Of a stretch of 42,490 bases of DNA, positions 20,862 through 33,000 are shown piece by piece. Origin of the DNA: Baffinella frigidus (Eukaryota; Cryptophyceae; Cryptomonadales; Baffinellaceae). The first letter of the stretch is position 1; each line of letters opens with the position of its first letter. The notes beneath the pieces were generated by a model that was given only the letters and a program-made list of their open reading frames with translations, searched no databases and was not told where the DNA came from. The stretch spans positions 75,034 through 117,523 of the forward strand of contig MU646838.1 of NCBI GenBank assembly GCA_026770585.1. Reading direction: 5' to 3'. Made by a program: the position numbers and the translations under genes.

Positions 20862-21037
20862 TGTACAGGGATACCTCGCCTGTAACACCGCCCTTGCTAT
20901 ACGGTTCCGTCGTGTTCTTTGAGTAAGATCACGGAGGGTGCATCCGATCGGTCCTTTGTTCTTAAATTGAGAACTCGTAGGGTTCGAATCTGTCCGTGTT
21001 CTTAGTTACGAGTTCTTGTACACGAGGTATGCATGTA
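20862..21037. mobile_element. Foldback element, GGATACCTCG family
   Basis: The left end GTACAGGGATACCTCG is matched in reverse complement at the right end (CGAGGTATGCATGTAC). An inner palindrome, AAGAACxCG..CGxGTTCTT, surrounds GGGTTCGAATC. The same internal sequence, inverted, fills the gap in the truncated ankyrin-gene copy at 17033-17255. Confidence 0.7.
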
Positions 21038-21169
21038 CGCCGTAATTAATCAGTTCCTATCAAACATACGCCGTAATCAATTAGTTCCTATCAAACTCTG
21101 TCTCCTTTGCTGCAATACATTGTACATCCCAGTGGGGCTTTATGTCAGAAATAGAGACGATTTACTCCT

Positions 21170-22945
21170 GAACCCCTCAACCCTCAACCCACTCCAAACC
21201 CTCAACCCTCAACCCTCAACCCTCAACCATAAACCATAACCCATAAACCATGAACCCCAAACCATAAACCATAAACCATAAACCATAAACCATGAACCAT
21301 AAACCATAAACCATAAACCATAAACCATAAACCATAAACCATAAACCATAAACNNNNNNNNNNCCATAAACCATAAACCATAAACCATGAACCATAAACC
21401 ATAAACCATAAACCATAAACCATAAACCATAAACCATAAACCATAAACCATAAACCATACACCTTCAAGCCCAAACCTAAACCCTCAAAACCAAACAGTA
21501 GACCCTAAACTCTAAACCCTAATTCCTGAACCCTAAACCCTAAACCCTAAACCCTAGACCCTAAACCCTTAACCCTAAACCCTGAAACCTAAACCCTATA
21601 TCCTAAATCCTGAACCCTCAACACTGGACACTATTAATCCGTAAACACTAAAAGAAGGAGAGACGTTGCTGCGTGAACCCTAATACCCGAACCTTAACCC
21701 CAAACCCTAACCCCAAACCCATTGTCTCTGAACCTCAAAACCCAGTCCCTAAACCTCAACCTAAACCGTAAATCGTAAACCCTGTACCCTAAACCCCAAA
21801 CCTTGATCCAACAAAACTAAACCCAAAAACCTAAACTCTAAACCCTAAACCCTAAGCCCTAAGTCCTAAGCCCTAAGCCGTAAACCCTAAACCCTAAACC
21901 CTGAACCCCAAATTCTAACCATAAATCCTAAAGTCTGAACACTCCACCCTGAACCCTAAATCCTAAACCCCAATCCCCAAAACCTGCCTCCCAAAACCAA
22001 ACATCAAACATTAGACCCTAGCCCTGAGTCCCTAAACCCTGAACCTTCAACTTTTAAATCCAACCCCCAAACCATGAACTCTTGGACCCTAAACTCTAAA
22101 CTCTGAACAAAATACCCCAAACCTTAAATCCTGAACCCCAAGCTCTAAGTCGTACAGCCGAAATCTTAAGCCATAAACCCCAAATCCCAAATCCTGGTCC
22201 CAAATGCCCCCAACTCCAAACCCTGAATGCTGGACGCTCAATCCTTAACCATGAACCCTACAACATCAACCTTAACCCTTAACCCTGAACATTCAACCCT
22301 GAACCCTAAAACCTTAACCCTAAAACACTAGACCCTGAACCCTAAACCCCTCAATCCCAAAACCATGAACCAAAAAAATTACAACCTAAACTATAAACCC
22401 TGAACAAACAAAACTACACACACTAAACGAAAAATTCTCAGCCCCATGCCCTAAACCCAAATCCCAAACCAAAACCCCTAAACCCTAACCCAAAAACCCT
22501 AAATCCTAAACCCGTATTGAACCCAAAACCCTGAAATTCAAACCCTAAACTCTGAAACCTCAAACCCTGAACCGTAAACCCCTAACCCTCAAACCCTCAA
22601 ACTTAAAACGAATAACCCTGAAACCTCAAAACACAACTAAGAATCCCAAACAATAATAAAATCAACGCTAAACGATCAAAGACAAATTCAAACCCTGAAC
22701 ACCAAACCCCCAAACCTTCACCATAAAACACAATTCCCCAACAGTCACCTCCAACCCCTAAAACCCAAATCCGAAACCCTAAACCAAAAATCCTGAACCA
22801 AAACCCCCAAACCCTCAACCCTCTACCCTCAAGCCTAAATTTTGAATACCTAACCCTAAATCCCACACCCTGAACCCTGAAACCTCAAACCAAAACTACA
22901 ATCCTTAAATAAAAAAACCTCAACGCTTAACCCTAACCCCTTTTT
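21170..22945. repeat. Long degenerate telomere-like array
   Basis: Starts as CCCTCAA, passes into a homogeneous CCATAAA array (about 21225-21458), then into highly degenerate CCCTAAA/CCCTGAA/CCCCAAA for about 1.4 kb. It is C-rich on the plus strand and intergenic. Frames within it read as tandem nonsense. Confidence 0.95.
21354..21363. other. Assembly gap (10 N)
   Basis: Ten N bases inside the CCATAAA array. The true array length is therefore unknown. Confidence 1.
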
Positions 22946-22949
22946 CTTT

Positions 22950-23165
22950 GGGGATAGTACCCCAATAGGACGAGTACCCCAATAGGACAATCCGCTCACC
23001 CTCGCAGCCTCGTGAGTGGGTGTCTGGGGATACTACCCCAATAGGATGATCCACTCACCCTCGCAGCCTCTTGAGGGGGAGTCTGGGGATGCCACCCCAT
23101 GTAGGATGACAGGAGTGACTTTACACAGGTCACGTCCACTATAAGGAGATTTAGGCCCACAGCAC
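22950..23165. repeat. Tandem repeat plus dispersed-element copy
   Basis: Two units of about 75 bp share GGGGATACTACCCCAATAGG, GATCCxCTCACCCTCGCAGCC and TCTGGGGAT. They are followed by ATGTAGG..GGAGTGACTTTACACA. The last part recurs at about 24290-24385 (GAGTGACTTTACACAAGTCA, CACTTTAGGCCC), so the segment interrupts the telomere-like array as a dispersed element. Confidence 0.75.
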
Positions 23166-23269
23166 GTGCGGACCTGTCCCCTCCTCAGTAAACGCCTCTA
23201 CTCCCATGGACATCATCGTCTGTGGTGCGAGCACCAGCGGGGCCCTCCCGCAGATTACCGTGCAACCTG

Positions 23270-24000
23270 AGGCCTAAAACCTAAATCCTAAATCCCTAAA
23301 GGGGCCTAAACCGCAAATGCTCAAACCCTGAACCCTGAACCATGAACCATACAGCACCCCAACCTTTCAACCTCAAACCTTCAACACTCAACCCTCAACC
23401 CTGAACACTAACTGCTGAATGCTTGACCCTACATTTAACACTCTGAATCCTAAGACCTTAACCCAAAACTACAAACCCTGAACAAAAAAACCTGAACGCT
23501 AAACCCTCAACCCTCAACCCTCAACCCTAAAACCTGAAACCCAAACCCTAAAACCTAAAACCATAAACCCTACATGCCTAAACCGTAAATGCTCAAACCC
23601 TCAACCCCAAACCCTGAACAACCCTAAACCCTGAACCATAAACCCCAAACCCTCAACCCTCAAGCCTAAAACCTAACTGCTAAATACTAAATACTAAATC
23701 CCAAACCCTAAACCTAAACCCTAAAACCTAAAACTTCAAACCCTAAATAAGAAAACCTAAACGACAAACCCTAAATCCTAAAACCTAAAACCTAAAACTT
23801 AGAACATGAAACCCTAGACCCTAAATGCTTAAACCGTTAATGCTCAAACCGTAAACCCTAGACTCTGAACCCTGAACCATAAACCCCCAACCCTAAATCC
23901 CAATAAACCCTCAGCACTGAATGTCAAACCCTAAACCCTAAACCCTAAACCCTAAACCATAAACCCAAAATCTCGATCCTCAATCCTGAACCCTAAATGC
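23270..24000. repeat. Degenerate telomere-like array, second block
   Basis: Continues the CCCTAAA/CCCTGAA/CCTAAAA array right of the inserted element, ending near 24000. Confidence 0.95.
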
Positions 24001-24267
24001 CAAACCATTTATTGCCCAACACAGGCAGCTTTACTACACCAAATCCCACACCGCTCGCAGCATCATATATGCACTGTTTCCCTTGAGAGCGTGGCGCGCC
24101 ACTGAGAGAATACTTTCCACCAGGGCGGGTGAGGATGGGCACGGAAACACTTGGTGAGCAAGCTTCTCCACCGCGGGGAACGCTTGTAGTCCCCAACTAC
24201 CCTCTCATTTTTTTCTGAACCCTCTCCCCTGTTCAGGGTAGGCATCACCACAGTTCTGCTACTCCTC

Positions 24268-24954
24268 TTGAGTTCTCTTTGCTTGTCTGGGGATATCCAG
24301 GGATATCCCCCATGTAGGCCCAAGCGGAGTGACTTTACACAAGTCACGGCCACTTTAGACCGAGTGTCCACTTTAGGCCCCTCTCGCGAGGAGCCGTCTG
24401 TTCTCTCCAGTACACAACTCAGTCGACCTGCGGCCTCAGCCCGCACAGCGGCCTCATGCCGCCCTCCTAGACAGCCCCCCTGCTGTCAGAAGTTTCGAGC
24501 CCTTAGTTCCCCTAGCAACCTCACTAGAGTCACAGCTGGCGCCTGCCGGCGAATGTCTTCGGTCCCACCGAAAATCCAAACCTATGCTCACCTCCGGCCC
24601 TACTCCGGCGGCGATGACTACGGCCCCTTCCGCCACAACACCCTTGAGGAGTACAGTGGCTCTCGACAATCCGGATTTCAGCCGGATTGTTGGACCATCA
24701 CCTATTCTATCTCTTATCCCAAAGCTCGGAGCAGGGATAGGTGTGCAGCAAGCTCATATTCAAGGGGAAAGGAAGCATGGCCTTTCTACAGAACCAGTTC
24801 CGGTGTCCGCCTATATTGGGAGCTCGAAGAACCTAAAGGACCTGAAGGACGTGCGTACAGAAGCTCATTTCCTCCAGAGGGGTGCGTGCTTCAAGACGTG
24901 ATGACAGAACTCGAAGAAAGAGAAAGTACCCGTTCAGTCAGATCGAAACCATGA
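24268..24954 (+). other. Open frame of 228 codons, unrecognised, probably element-derived
   Basis: Open from ATG at 24268 to TGA at 24954, but with weak third-position G/C bias compared with the real genes here. Its first 120 bp belong to a dispersed repeat also present at 23.1 kb. Its segment 24766-24842 recurs inverted at 25553-25630. No domain is recognised. It is more likely a decayed element than a gene. Confidence 0.25.
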
Positions 24955-25630
24955 TGGCCACGACTATAAAGAGTATCACTGGTCGACCCCAGTGATTCCC
25001 GCGACTGACCCCCTCTGAACAGAGAGATCAAAACCCCAGGTATCCTACAAACAAAATGTAGGGGTGTCCCCCAATGTACGGAAGTCAGCAAAGTTAAGGG
25101 GGACAGAATGGTGAATGCGTTGAGGTTTCTTCCAATGTACGGAAGTCAGCAACGTTAAGGGAAATCCAAGCGTCAGAAGATAGCGACAGCACAACAGCAA
25201 AATACGCTGCAGGGAGGGAGGGGGGACACGCGTGCTGCAGGGAGGGAGGGGGTGATGCGTGCTGCAAGGGGGGGGGGGTTGTCCTTTACACAGTGGGGGG
25301 AGGGTGCGTGTGGGCGAACTCTAAGGTGTACGTTGTATGTTAGTGTGCAATTATCTGTGGAGACGGTCATCGGAACCTTGTCAAGTGAGGGATCAAGCCT
25401 CATACCTGCGATGTTTGACATCGTTGGGTTCAGCGATCCTTACCCTCATCCAACGGTCGTTGGATGTTTGTAAGGGTGCGTGTACCCCACTTAGTCCTCC
25501 TACAGTATAGGAGGTAGTTCCAACTTCAGGTCCCACTCAGACCAGGATGGTATTTTAGGTCCTTGAGTTTCTTCGAGCTCCCAACATAGGCGGACACCGG
25601 GAATTGTTCTGTAGAAAGGCTTCCTTTCAG
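24766..25630. repeat. Inverted repeat pair, about 75 bp arms
   Basis: The arm at 24766-24842 contains CCTTTCTACAGAAC, CGGTGTCCGCCTAT and TTGGGAGCTCGAAGAA. These appear in reverse complement at 25553-25630. About 710 bp separate the arms, which suggests the two ends of a non-autonomous element or an inverted local duplication. Confidence 0.7.
25066..25160. repeat. Direct repeat, 61 bp period
   Basis: CCAATGTACGGAAGTCAGCA followed by A(A/C)GTTAAGGG occurs at 25071 and 25132. A GCTGCAGGGAGGGAGGGGG repeat follows at 25206-25270. Confidence 0.8.
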
Positions 25631-25741
25631 ATCACATCAAGCCCCCCTGTACAGAGGATCCGGCAGAACCGGTTAAATGAAATAATTTTCTCCGGGTCTT
25701 GGAGGGTGGAGAAGCAGGGCTTTTGCCTAGGGACATGATCT

Positions 25742-25840
25742 TCCACCTTTCATACCAAAAATCCGAGACCGAATATGTGAAACATAATTGAAAGTTACTC
25801 CACAAACGTGTTTTCACATTTTTGGTATGAAAGGTGGAAG
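25742..25840. other. Long stem-loop
   Basis: CCACCTTTCATACCAAAAAT near 25742 is matched exactly in reverse complement near 25819, with a loop of about 55 bases. GTACCAAAAAT also occurs near 30237. It may be a hairpin element or a structured RNA. I see no terminator or RNA-gene features. Confidence 0.6.
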
Positions 25841-26524
25841 GCCCTCAAAACGAGGGTTCGCGGCGTTTCCTGGTCCTGAGGCGGGCCCGTCGGGCGCTCG
25901 ATTGGGTGTAACTTTCGACCCCCTGGGCTCATTTCACTTTTCTCGACGGTTCTGAAATCCTCAAGAGGTCCTCTTCCAACCCGCTTCATGCATCTGGGGC
26001 ATCAGAGGCCTGAAAACATACTCAAAACATGACTCCCCCCAAACCACCGCATCTGGGTTTGCACACTCTTTCCTCTCTCCTCGCCAAAACCTTGTTCGAA
26101 CAAAGATGCTCAGATTTTCAAGGCCTACACCTTTGCTAGAGAAAGTTTTTTGAAGTAAGCTGGGGCAGAAAAGTTGGAGACATCATAGTTCGTGACATTG
26201 GAGCCATTTTGGAATTTCCTGCTAAATAACCTGTTTTTGTTCTCCACCCTCGGGTCTTGCCAGTTCCCTTGCCAGTTTTCTTTCTCAGACCCGGCCGCCA
26301 TTTTCCCTCTCACGGATCTCTGATTTCTAAGGTGCGGCAAGGCAGTGGTAGAATGGGATGTAGAGATGTGCATCGGTGATGCCTCGCTTTGGGCGTCGCG
26401 TTCGGGAGGCAGGGGTTTGCATCCAGGATCCTGATTCTGGTTCGTTTCGGGTCGCAGCTCAACGGCTCAGCCCAGTTCTGCAGCCCCCCCCCCCCACGGA
26501 TCGCCGCTAAAGCGCCTTTCCCAA
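25841..26524. other. Non-coding stretch upstream of the EsV-1-7 gene
   Basis: Unique-looking sequence with lower GC than the exons, ending in a poly-C run at 26486. No exon is supported. It may contain the 5' leader and promoter of the gene starting at 26525. Confidence 0.4.
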
Positions 26525-27804
26525 ATGGAGAGCCGCTTCTTGCGTACCCGATTTCTCTTCGTGCTGGCCCTTTCTCTGGCTGCTCCTCAAGCTGTGCCAG
26601 GCACTGTCAGAGTCGTGGCGCAGGCCTCCTTCATTGATGCAGTGCCACGCACCGTCGGGAATGGCGGGAAGCGGGGCCTGGCGGTACTCGCAGAAGAGCA
26701 TGGGATCTTCGCCCACGCGGTTTGCGCACCCGTTACAGCGCACGCTCGAGAGGGCCTCGCGCGCAAGGCTCGACGCGGCGGCGTGGAACCTTGGAAGAGG
26801 CAGGAGTCACCGTCGAGCGTTCCCGGGGAGCCGCTCAACGCCTCGATCGACGCTTCCAGGACGCTGGGCGATGACTCGACCGCCACCTCTGCACACCCTC
26901 TCCGCTGCGGTCGCTGCTCGACACGCGAGAGCCAGTACGGGCTCGTTGACGCGAAGCAGGCGTGGACCGAACGGCTCTGCCGCACGTGTGCCATTCCCAA
27001 CGCCGCGGCTGCGCTCCCGCTGAAAGGACGGTGCCGATCATGCTCGCGCCCCGCGTTCTTCGGTCCGCGCACCTCCTCTACCTCTGGGCCGTCCGACATG
27101 GCGCTGTCCTCAGCGTCCGGCAAGGCGGGGCGTGGGGTTGGTTTTGCGATCCACTGTTCGGAACACCGTCTCCCAAACGAGCAAGACTTCGTTCACTCCA
27201 CGTACCGCCTGGCCGTAAACCCTAACCGCTAAACGCTGAACCCTAAACCCTCAACTCTGAACCCCAAACCTTGAACCCTCAACCCTCAACCCTCAACCCT
27301 AAACCCTGAACCCTTAACCCTGAACCCTGAACCCTGAACCCTGAACCCTGAGCCCTGAACCCTTACTCGTGGCGTGTCGCCTGGCACATGAGCTTTCATT
27401 TTCCTTGCGCGGGCTCCTGACGGCCGCTTCGCAGAGTATCATTCTTGTGCGTGGCTCCCGGCAGCTTGAGCCCCCTGGCCTCGTCCAGTCCCTCCCCCTG
27501 GCTTGCGCCGTCGGTTTTTCAACTTATGAAATCTCGCTTTCCCCCTCCTCCCGGGCACACAGATGCGACGAGGAAGGGTGTGAACGGCAGCCCACGTGGG
27601 TGGCGGACAAGGTTGTGAGAAGAACTGGGGAGAAGATGATCGGAGGAGAGCAGACGCGCCATTGCGCCAAGCATAGGGGCATTACCGCGGTCAGTGCCCG
27701 CCTGCGGAGATCCCGTGCCCTGTGTGAGAAGTGCGTGTGCTGCGGGCAGGATGTTGGCACACCGGTGTGGAGGGCCCTCGCTTTCGGGCATGCTGCATGC
27801 CTTT

Positions 27805-27856
<52 letters not shown>

Positions 27857-29913
27857 CTACTGCGTGCCTGGTTGGCTCGCCGAGTAAACGTGCAGTAGAT
27901 GGCCCGACATCAGGTGGCGTGAGTGAGTGCATGCGTCAGTCAGCGAGTGAGTGAGTGAGAGAATGCGAGAGTGCGAGCATGAGTAAGTGTGTGCGTGCGT
28001 GAGTGAGTGAGTGAGTGAGAGAATGCGTGCGAGAATGCTTGCGAGAACGAATGCGTGACAGATTGCGTGAGTAAGTGAGTGAGCGAGCGAGCGAGCGAGC
28101 GAGCGGGAGCATGAGTAAGTACGCGAGTTGGTGACGAGGACTGGGTGATGTCTGGGTTGCAGGTTCGGATGAAGGGGCCGCGGTGCGCAGATGAATCGTG
28201 CGACCGCATCCCGTCATACGGTGCCCGCTCCCACTCCTCCTTCCCCACCCCCAGCACACCATGCAGCCTCGCGTGTCGATGTGTAGCTCGGGTTGATTCC
28301 CTCCTGTCCCCGCACCCACCTCACCCTCCTTCCACCAAGAAGCGAGGTTCGCTGTGCAGCTCGCGTTGGTTGAGGGTGTACGGGCGATGATGGTGCACTT
28401 CGTGGGCGCAAGGAATGAATGACCTGTACTCGGAAAGGGCCACTTACATTTCGGGTGATTGCACAGCAGGTGATGGAGCGTTTGGGTGATGGGACGTTTC
28501 ACCTTTCGTGAACGCCTTGCTGGGTGCAGGGGATCCGGGTGATGGTGTGTGGACCAAGATACTGAGTTGCGACGCACGCAGACACTTGCACTCGAAAAGG
28601 TCGCATCACCTCCACTCGGTGGACTACGGATCTTTCATCAAAAGGCAACTTACCCTGTGGGCAATTAACTTTGAGGATTTTCTCATGCAAATTTGGTCAC
28701 GTGACCGCTAAATCTAGGGGTCCCGAAACCCACTGAGTGGTTCCGGTGATGACACGAAAGTTGATGGGTGGTTGCGGGCGAACACAGATCATGCCGGTGC
28801 GGAGGATCCTCGCGACTCTCTCTCTCTCTCTCTCTCTCGCTCTCTCCCCCCCTCTCTCTCGCTGACCTGGGGGTGGGCACAGGGGATCCGCTGGAGAAGC
28901 GGGCGATGTACTGCGGAGCCCACAGGTTCTTCCCTCCAACATTCCAACTGCAACACCCCAAACCCTTCCAACATTCCCACCTCAACACCCTAAACCCTTT
29001 CTTCCTTCCCACATTCCCACCTCAACACCCTGAACCCTAAACCCTGAACCCGAACCCCTAACCCCCAACACCAAACCCCTAACCCCTAAACTTGAAACCT
29101 CAAACCCTCAACCTTCAACCCTAAACCCGAACCCCTAACCCCAAACCCCAAACTCCTAACCCCTAAACCCTAAACCCGAAACCCTCAACCCTCAACCCCA
29201 ACCACTAACCCATGAACCCTAAACCCTAAAACCCACACCCTAAACCCTAAACCATAAACCTTAAACCCTAAAGCCTAAAGCCTAACGCATACAGCCTGAA
29301 CTTGCAGACGGGCAGACGACGTGGATCTGAAGAACGCGCGGTGTCGAGCACCCAGATGCGCCAAACTTGCCTCGTACGGCGTCCCGGGTTGCCCACCCCC
29401 CCTTCACCCTTCACCACCCACACTTTCACCCCCCCCCCTCACCCTTCACCCTTCACCAACCTTACACCACCCGTCACCCTTCACCCTTCACACCAGCCAC
29501 ACTAGTCGCCATGCCCGGATGTACCTGCCTGCGCCTCTGATTTGCATCAAATCTCAAAGAACAGTCGTTTGATCCACATACACGGAATTCCGTCGGCTAT
29601 TGGTGGGATTACGCCTGTGAGGCCACGGTTGAGATCGAGAGTGAGAGTGCCGGTTGTTTGAGAGTGGGAATGAGGCTTGTTGGAGAGTGAGAGTGACAGT
29701 GACAGTGAGCGTGGCAGTGAGCGTGACAGTTATTTGCGCGGGAGAGTGAGAGTGAGAGGTGGCGGTGACAGGCGCGCGGCCGCTATGCTGTGCGGAACAC
29801 AAAGAACCGCACCACTCGGACCTCAAGAACCGCAAGTGTCGATGGGTCTCCGGAAACGTCAAGTGTTCTACCCAGGTCTGTCTCTCCACCGCACCGCACC
29901 TCTCTCTCTCTCC

Positions 29914-29958
<45 letters not shown>

Positions 29959-29970
29959 GCGCTTTCTCTC

Positions 29971-30005
<35 letters not shown>

Positions 30006-33000
30006 GCGATCGAGCGAACGTTGCCGCTCCCAGCATTCCCCACGCAGACGCGTCTCGCGCGCCTCTCTGCCCTCTCTCAGCAGTCTCTGGAGTGTCCGAA
30101 CAGTCCTGCTGGGCAATGAGACACACCTGGCCCACTAGCCCTCGGAAGTTCCTCAAGTAGTGGTCTGGAACTTTTTCGATTTACGTTGCATCTACCCCAG
30201 ATCTGGGGTAAATGCGACAAAAAATGACACATTTCGTACCAAAAATCAACTTTTGAAAAATAGTTGCAGAACAATATTTGAGGCACCTCCCAGGGCTGGT
30301 GGGTGATGCCGCTTGCTGCGACGCCCCCCACCTGGTGGTGTTGTTCTTTTTGACTCTCTCTTTGTTACTCTCTCACCCCTCTTGATGCGGTCGGTGGCAG
30401 GCCTCGTATGGCTTCGTTGCGTCAAAACGGCCCATATTCTGCAAGGAGCACAGGTCCGTGCCCATTCAGTGTTGAGGGTTTAGGGTTTAGGTTTGAAGGT
30501 GTAGGGTGTTGTGTGTAGGGTGTAGGGTGTAGGGTGTAGGGCGTAGGGTGTGGGGTTTAGGGTTTGGGGTTTAGGGTGTAGGGTGTAGGTTTAGGCTGTA
30601 GATGTTAGGGTTTAGGGTTTAGGGTGTTTGGTTTAGGGTTTAGGGTTTAGGGTGTAGGGTTTAGGGTTTAGGGTTTAGGGTTTTGGGTTAAGGGTTTAGG
30701 GTTAAGGGTTTAGGGTTTATGGTTTATGGTTTATGGTTTATGGTTTATGGTTTATGTTTTTGGTTGTAGGTGCAACTCGGCTGTGGGTTTCAGTCCCATG
30801 AAGGGGACCAGGATGAGCGAGCGACTGCGCAGAAGCGTTCGTAACATACAAGTGTTGCGGGACACGTTACAGGGCAGTGGTGCGGGACACGTACCTGAGC
30901 AGTGGTGCGGAGCAAGTAACACGGTGTTTCGGGACAAGTGACATCTGAGTGTTGCGGGAGACGTAACAGGAGAGCTGTGCGGGGTAAATAGTTGGGGAGT
31001 GTTTCGGTGCAAGTAACATGTGCGTGTTGCGGGGCAAGTAACAGAGCATCGTCCTTGGACAAGTAAATGGGGAGTGTTGCGGGGCAACTCACACGGGAGT
31101 TTCTTGGTGCAGTTTGGAACACGAGAGTTTCTTGCGGCAGGGGGGTTTCTTGCGGCAGTTTGGACGGGAGTAACACGGAAGCTTCTCGGGGCAGTTTGGA
31201 AGACCACGTGGACCTACGGAATCGCAAGTGCGCGTTTCCGGAAGGCTGCACCAACAATCCTTCCTTCGGCGCCTCTGCCGGCGCGCGCCGCTACTGCAAG
31301 GTGCGTCCTCATCCGGGAACATGTTTAATTTGAAAGAAAATAGCCTATCAAACCGGATTCCGACCCTAATTAAATTTACTTAAGGCCCTTATTAACCTTC
31401 GTCGAACTCCTATGAACAAATAGGGATTCATTTTCTTTTAAATTAAACATGTCCCTGGATTAGTCCATCCCACGTGAATCTACTGTGGAGTCCTCATAAC
31501 CTTGCATCCTTCAATGCCCTCAGAGCCCAGACACCCACACTCTCCCCCATGCGCTCTGCCCTGAGCTGAGGCAAGCGGAGGGTGCGGCGTGATCTTCCCT
31601 ACGGTTCTTGGAGGCGAGGCTGCCCCCGCCGCGCTGTCCCGAATGCTGTCCCGAATTCCACCCGAATTCCACCACACACGCCATCCCGGATTCCACGAGG
31701 CAGCGGGCTGCTGCACCGTGCCTGCCCCGCTCGGTGGTCAAGGCAGTGTGGCGTAGTCAAGGATGGCGTGGTGTGGCGCTGAGAGCTTCCCTTGCAGCCC
31801 GCACCTCTCAAAGGTGTGACTTCGTGGCCGGGGGCCGTGATGCCAGGAAACCCCAACACCCCACACCCCAAACCCAAACCCCCGAAACCCTGAAACCCAC
31901 AACCCCAGCAACCCCTACCCTGCCCTACCCTACCCTAAAACACACACAGTGGCAGGAAACCCTGACACCCCAAATCCTACACCCGAATCCCCAAACCCTA
32001 AACGACAAAACCCACACAACCCCAGAAACGGCTACCCTACCGTAGCCTAAGAGACACGTGATGGCAGGAGCACAAGGACTGTGCAGTAGGGGCGAACGGC
32101 GGGGTGGTGCTGCTTCGCAAAGCCTTATGCCAGCACCCGGACGGCTGCACCAGCCCCGCCAGGTTCACCCTCGCTAACGTATCCTCGACTGTCACTAGTA
32201 TGACCCACCTGTGTGGTAAACTTCGTTGCGTGAAAAGCAAATGATTAATACTTGCACGGAGATGAAAGATGTCCTCCCGGCGCACCATCTCCTGCTCCGG
32301 ATCGTTTTGAACCCCAGATCCACTTGAACCAACTCCCGCCCTGCATGCATCTGCAGCACGCGTTTGTCTCGCCGTGACTCCACACTCTCCGCCCCGCGTT
32401 CTCCCACCAGCAACCCGTACCAGCTTTTCCCGGGTCCTTGCAAGGATTCGGGGATTTTGATTTTATGAATACTCTTTCCTATGACCCTACGGTAGGAAAC
32501 CCTAGGGACCTATAATTGCTGACGGGAGATACCAAGGATATTTCATTGATTCGGCTGAAATTTACTACAGTACCTGATCCGGATATAAGCTGCAACAGGT
32601 TGCTCGTGGTCAGCCAGGGAGAGCAGGGGAGCGTAGTGCCCGCCTGGCCCTTGAAGCGTATTGATTCCCGCCGAAAGGCCTCTCACGAGAAACGATCCAA
32701 CTTCTTCTTCCTTTTCTTCTTCTCTTCCCTTTTTTTTCTTCTTCTTCTTCGTTATTACTTTCGAAACAGGATCTAGCCAGGCCCGTAAGCCTCGAGTTGC
32801 GTGATACATAATTCTGGAACGCTCTGTTGCGGCAGGTTCGGAGACAGCGGCTCGGTTCCGCAATTCTGTTTCCGTCACTGCCATCGGTGCGCCCCATTCC
32901 ACTCCGAGCCACACGATTTCAGCTAAGCCAACTCCCCCTGACAGCCAGCGCCTTAGGTCAAATGCCTGCCATGGTGGCAGGTTCCATCTAAACGAAATCA

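Noticed and set aside
20975-20995. tRNA gene suggested by GGGTTCGAATC (B-box-like)
   Set aside because: No cloverleaf can be drawn around it; it lies within a foldback element.
21205-21475. Long open frames reading as repeated YGLWFMV
   Set aside because: They are translations of the CCATAAA heptamer array, interrupted by N; seven-base repeats stay open in several frames without coding.
21170-24000. A real chromosome end
   Set aside because: The arrays are degenerate, interrupted by other elements and flanked by genes on both sides, so they are interstitial.
27690-27790. Extension of EsV exon 2 to include CEKCVCCGQDVG as a further repeat
   Set aside because: A good GTCAGT donor at 27690 has the right phase to join exon 3, and the extension runs into a CT microsatellite. 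It is still possible as an alternative form.
29677-30160. Open frames rich in Ser-Leu or Arg-Glu
   Set aside because: They are translations of CT/GA microsatellites. Only 29772-29875 is retained as an exon, on Cys/His and phase grounds.
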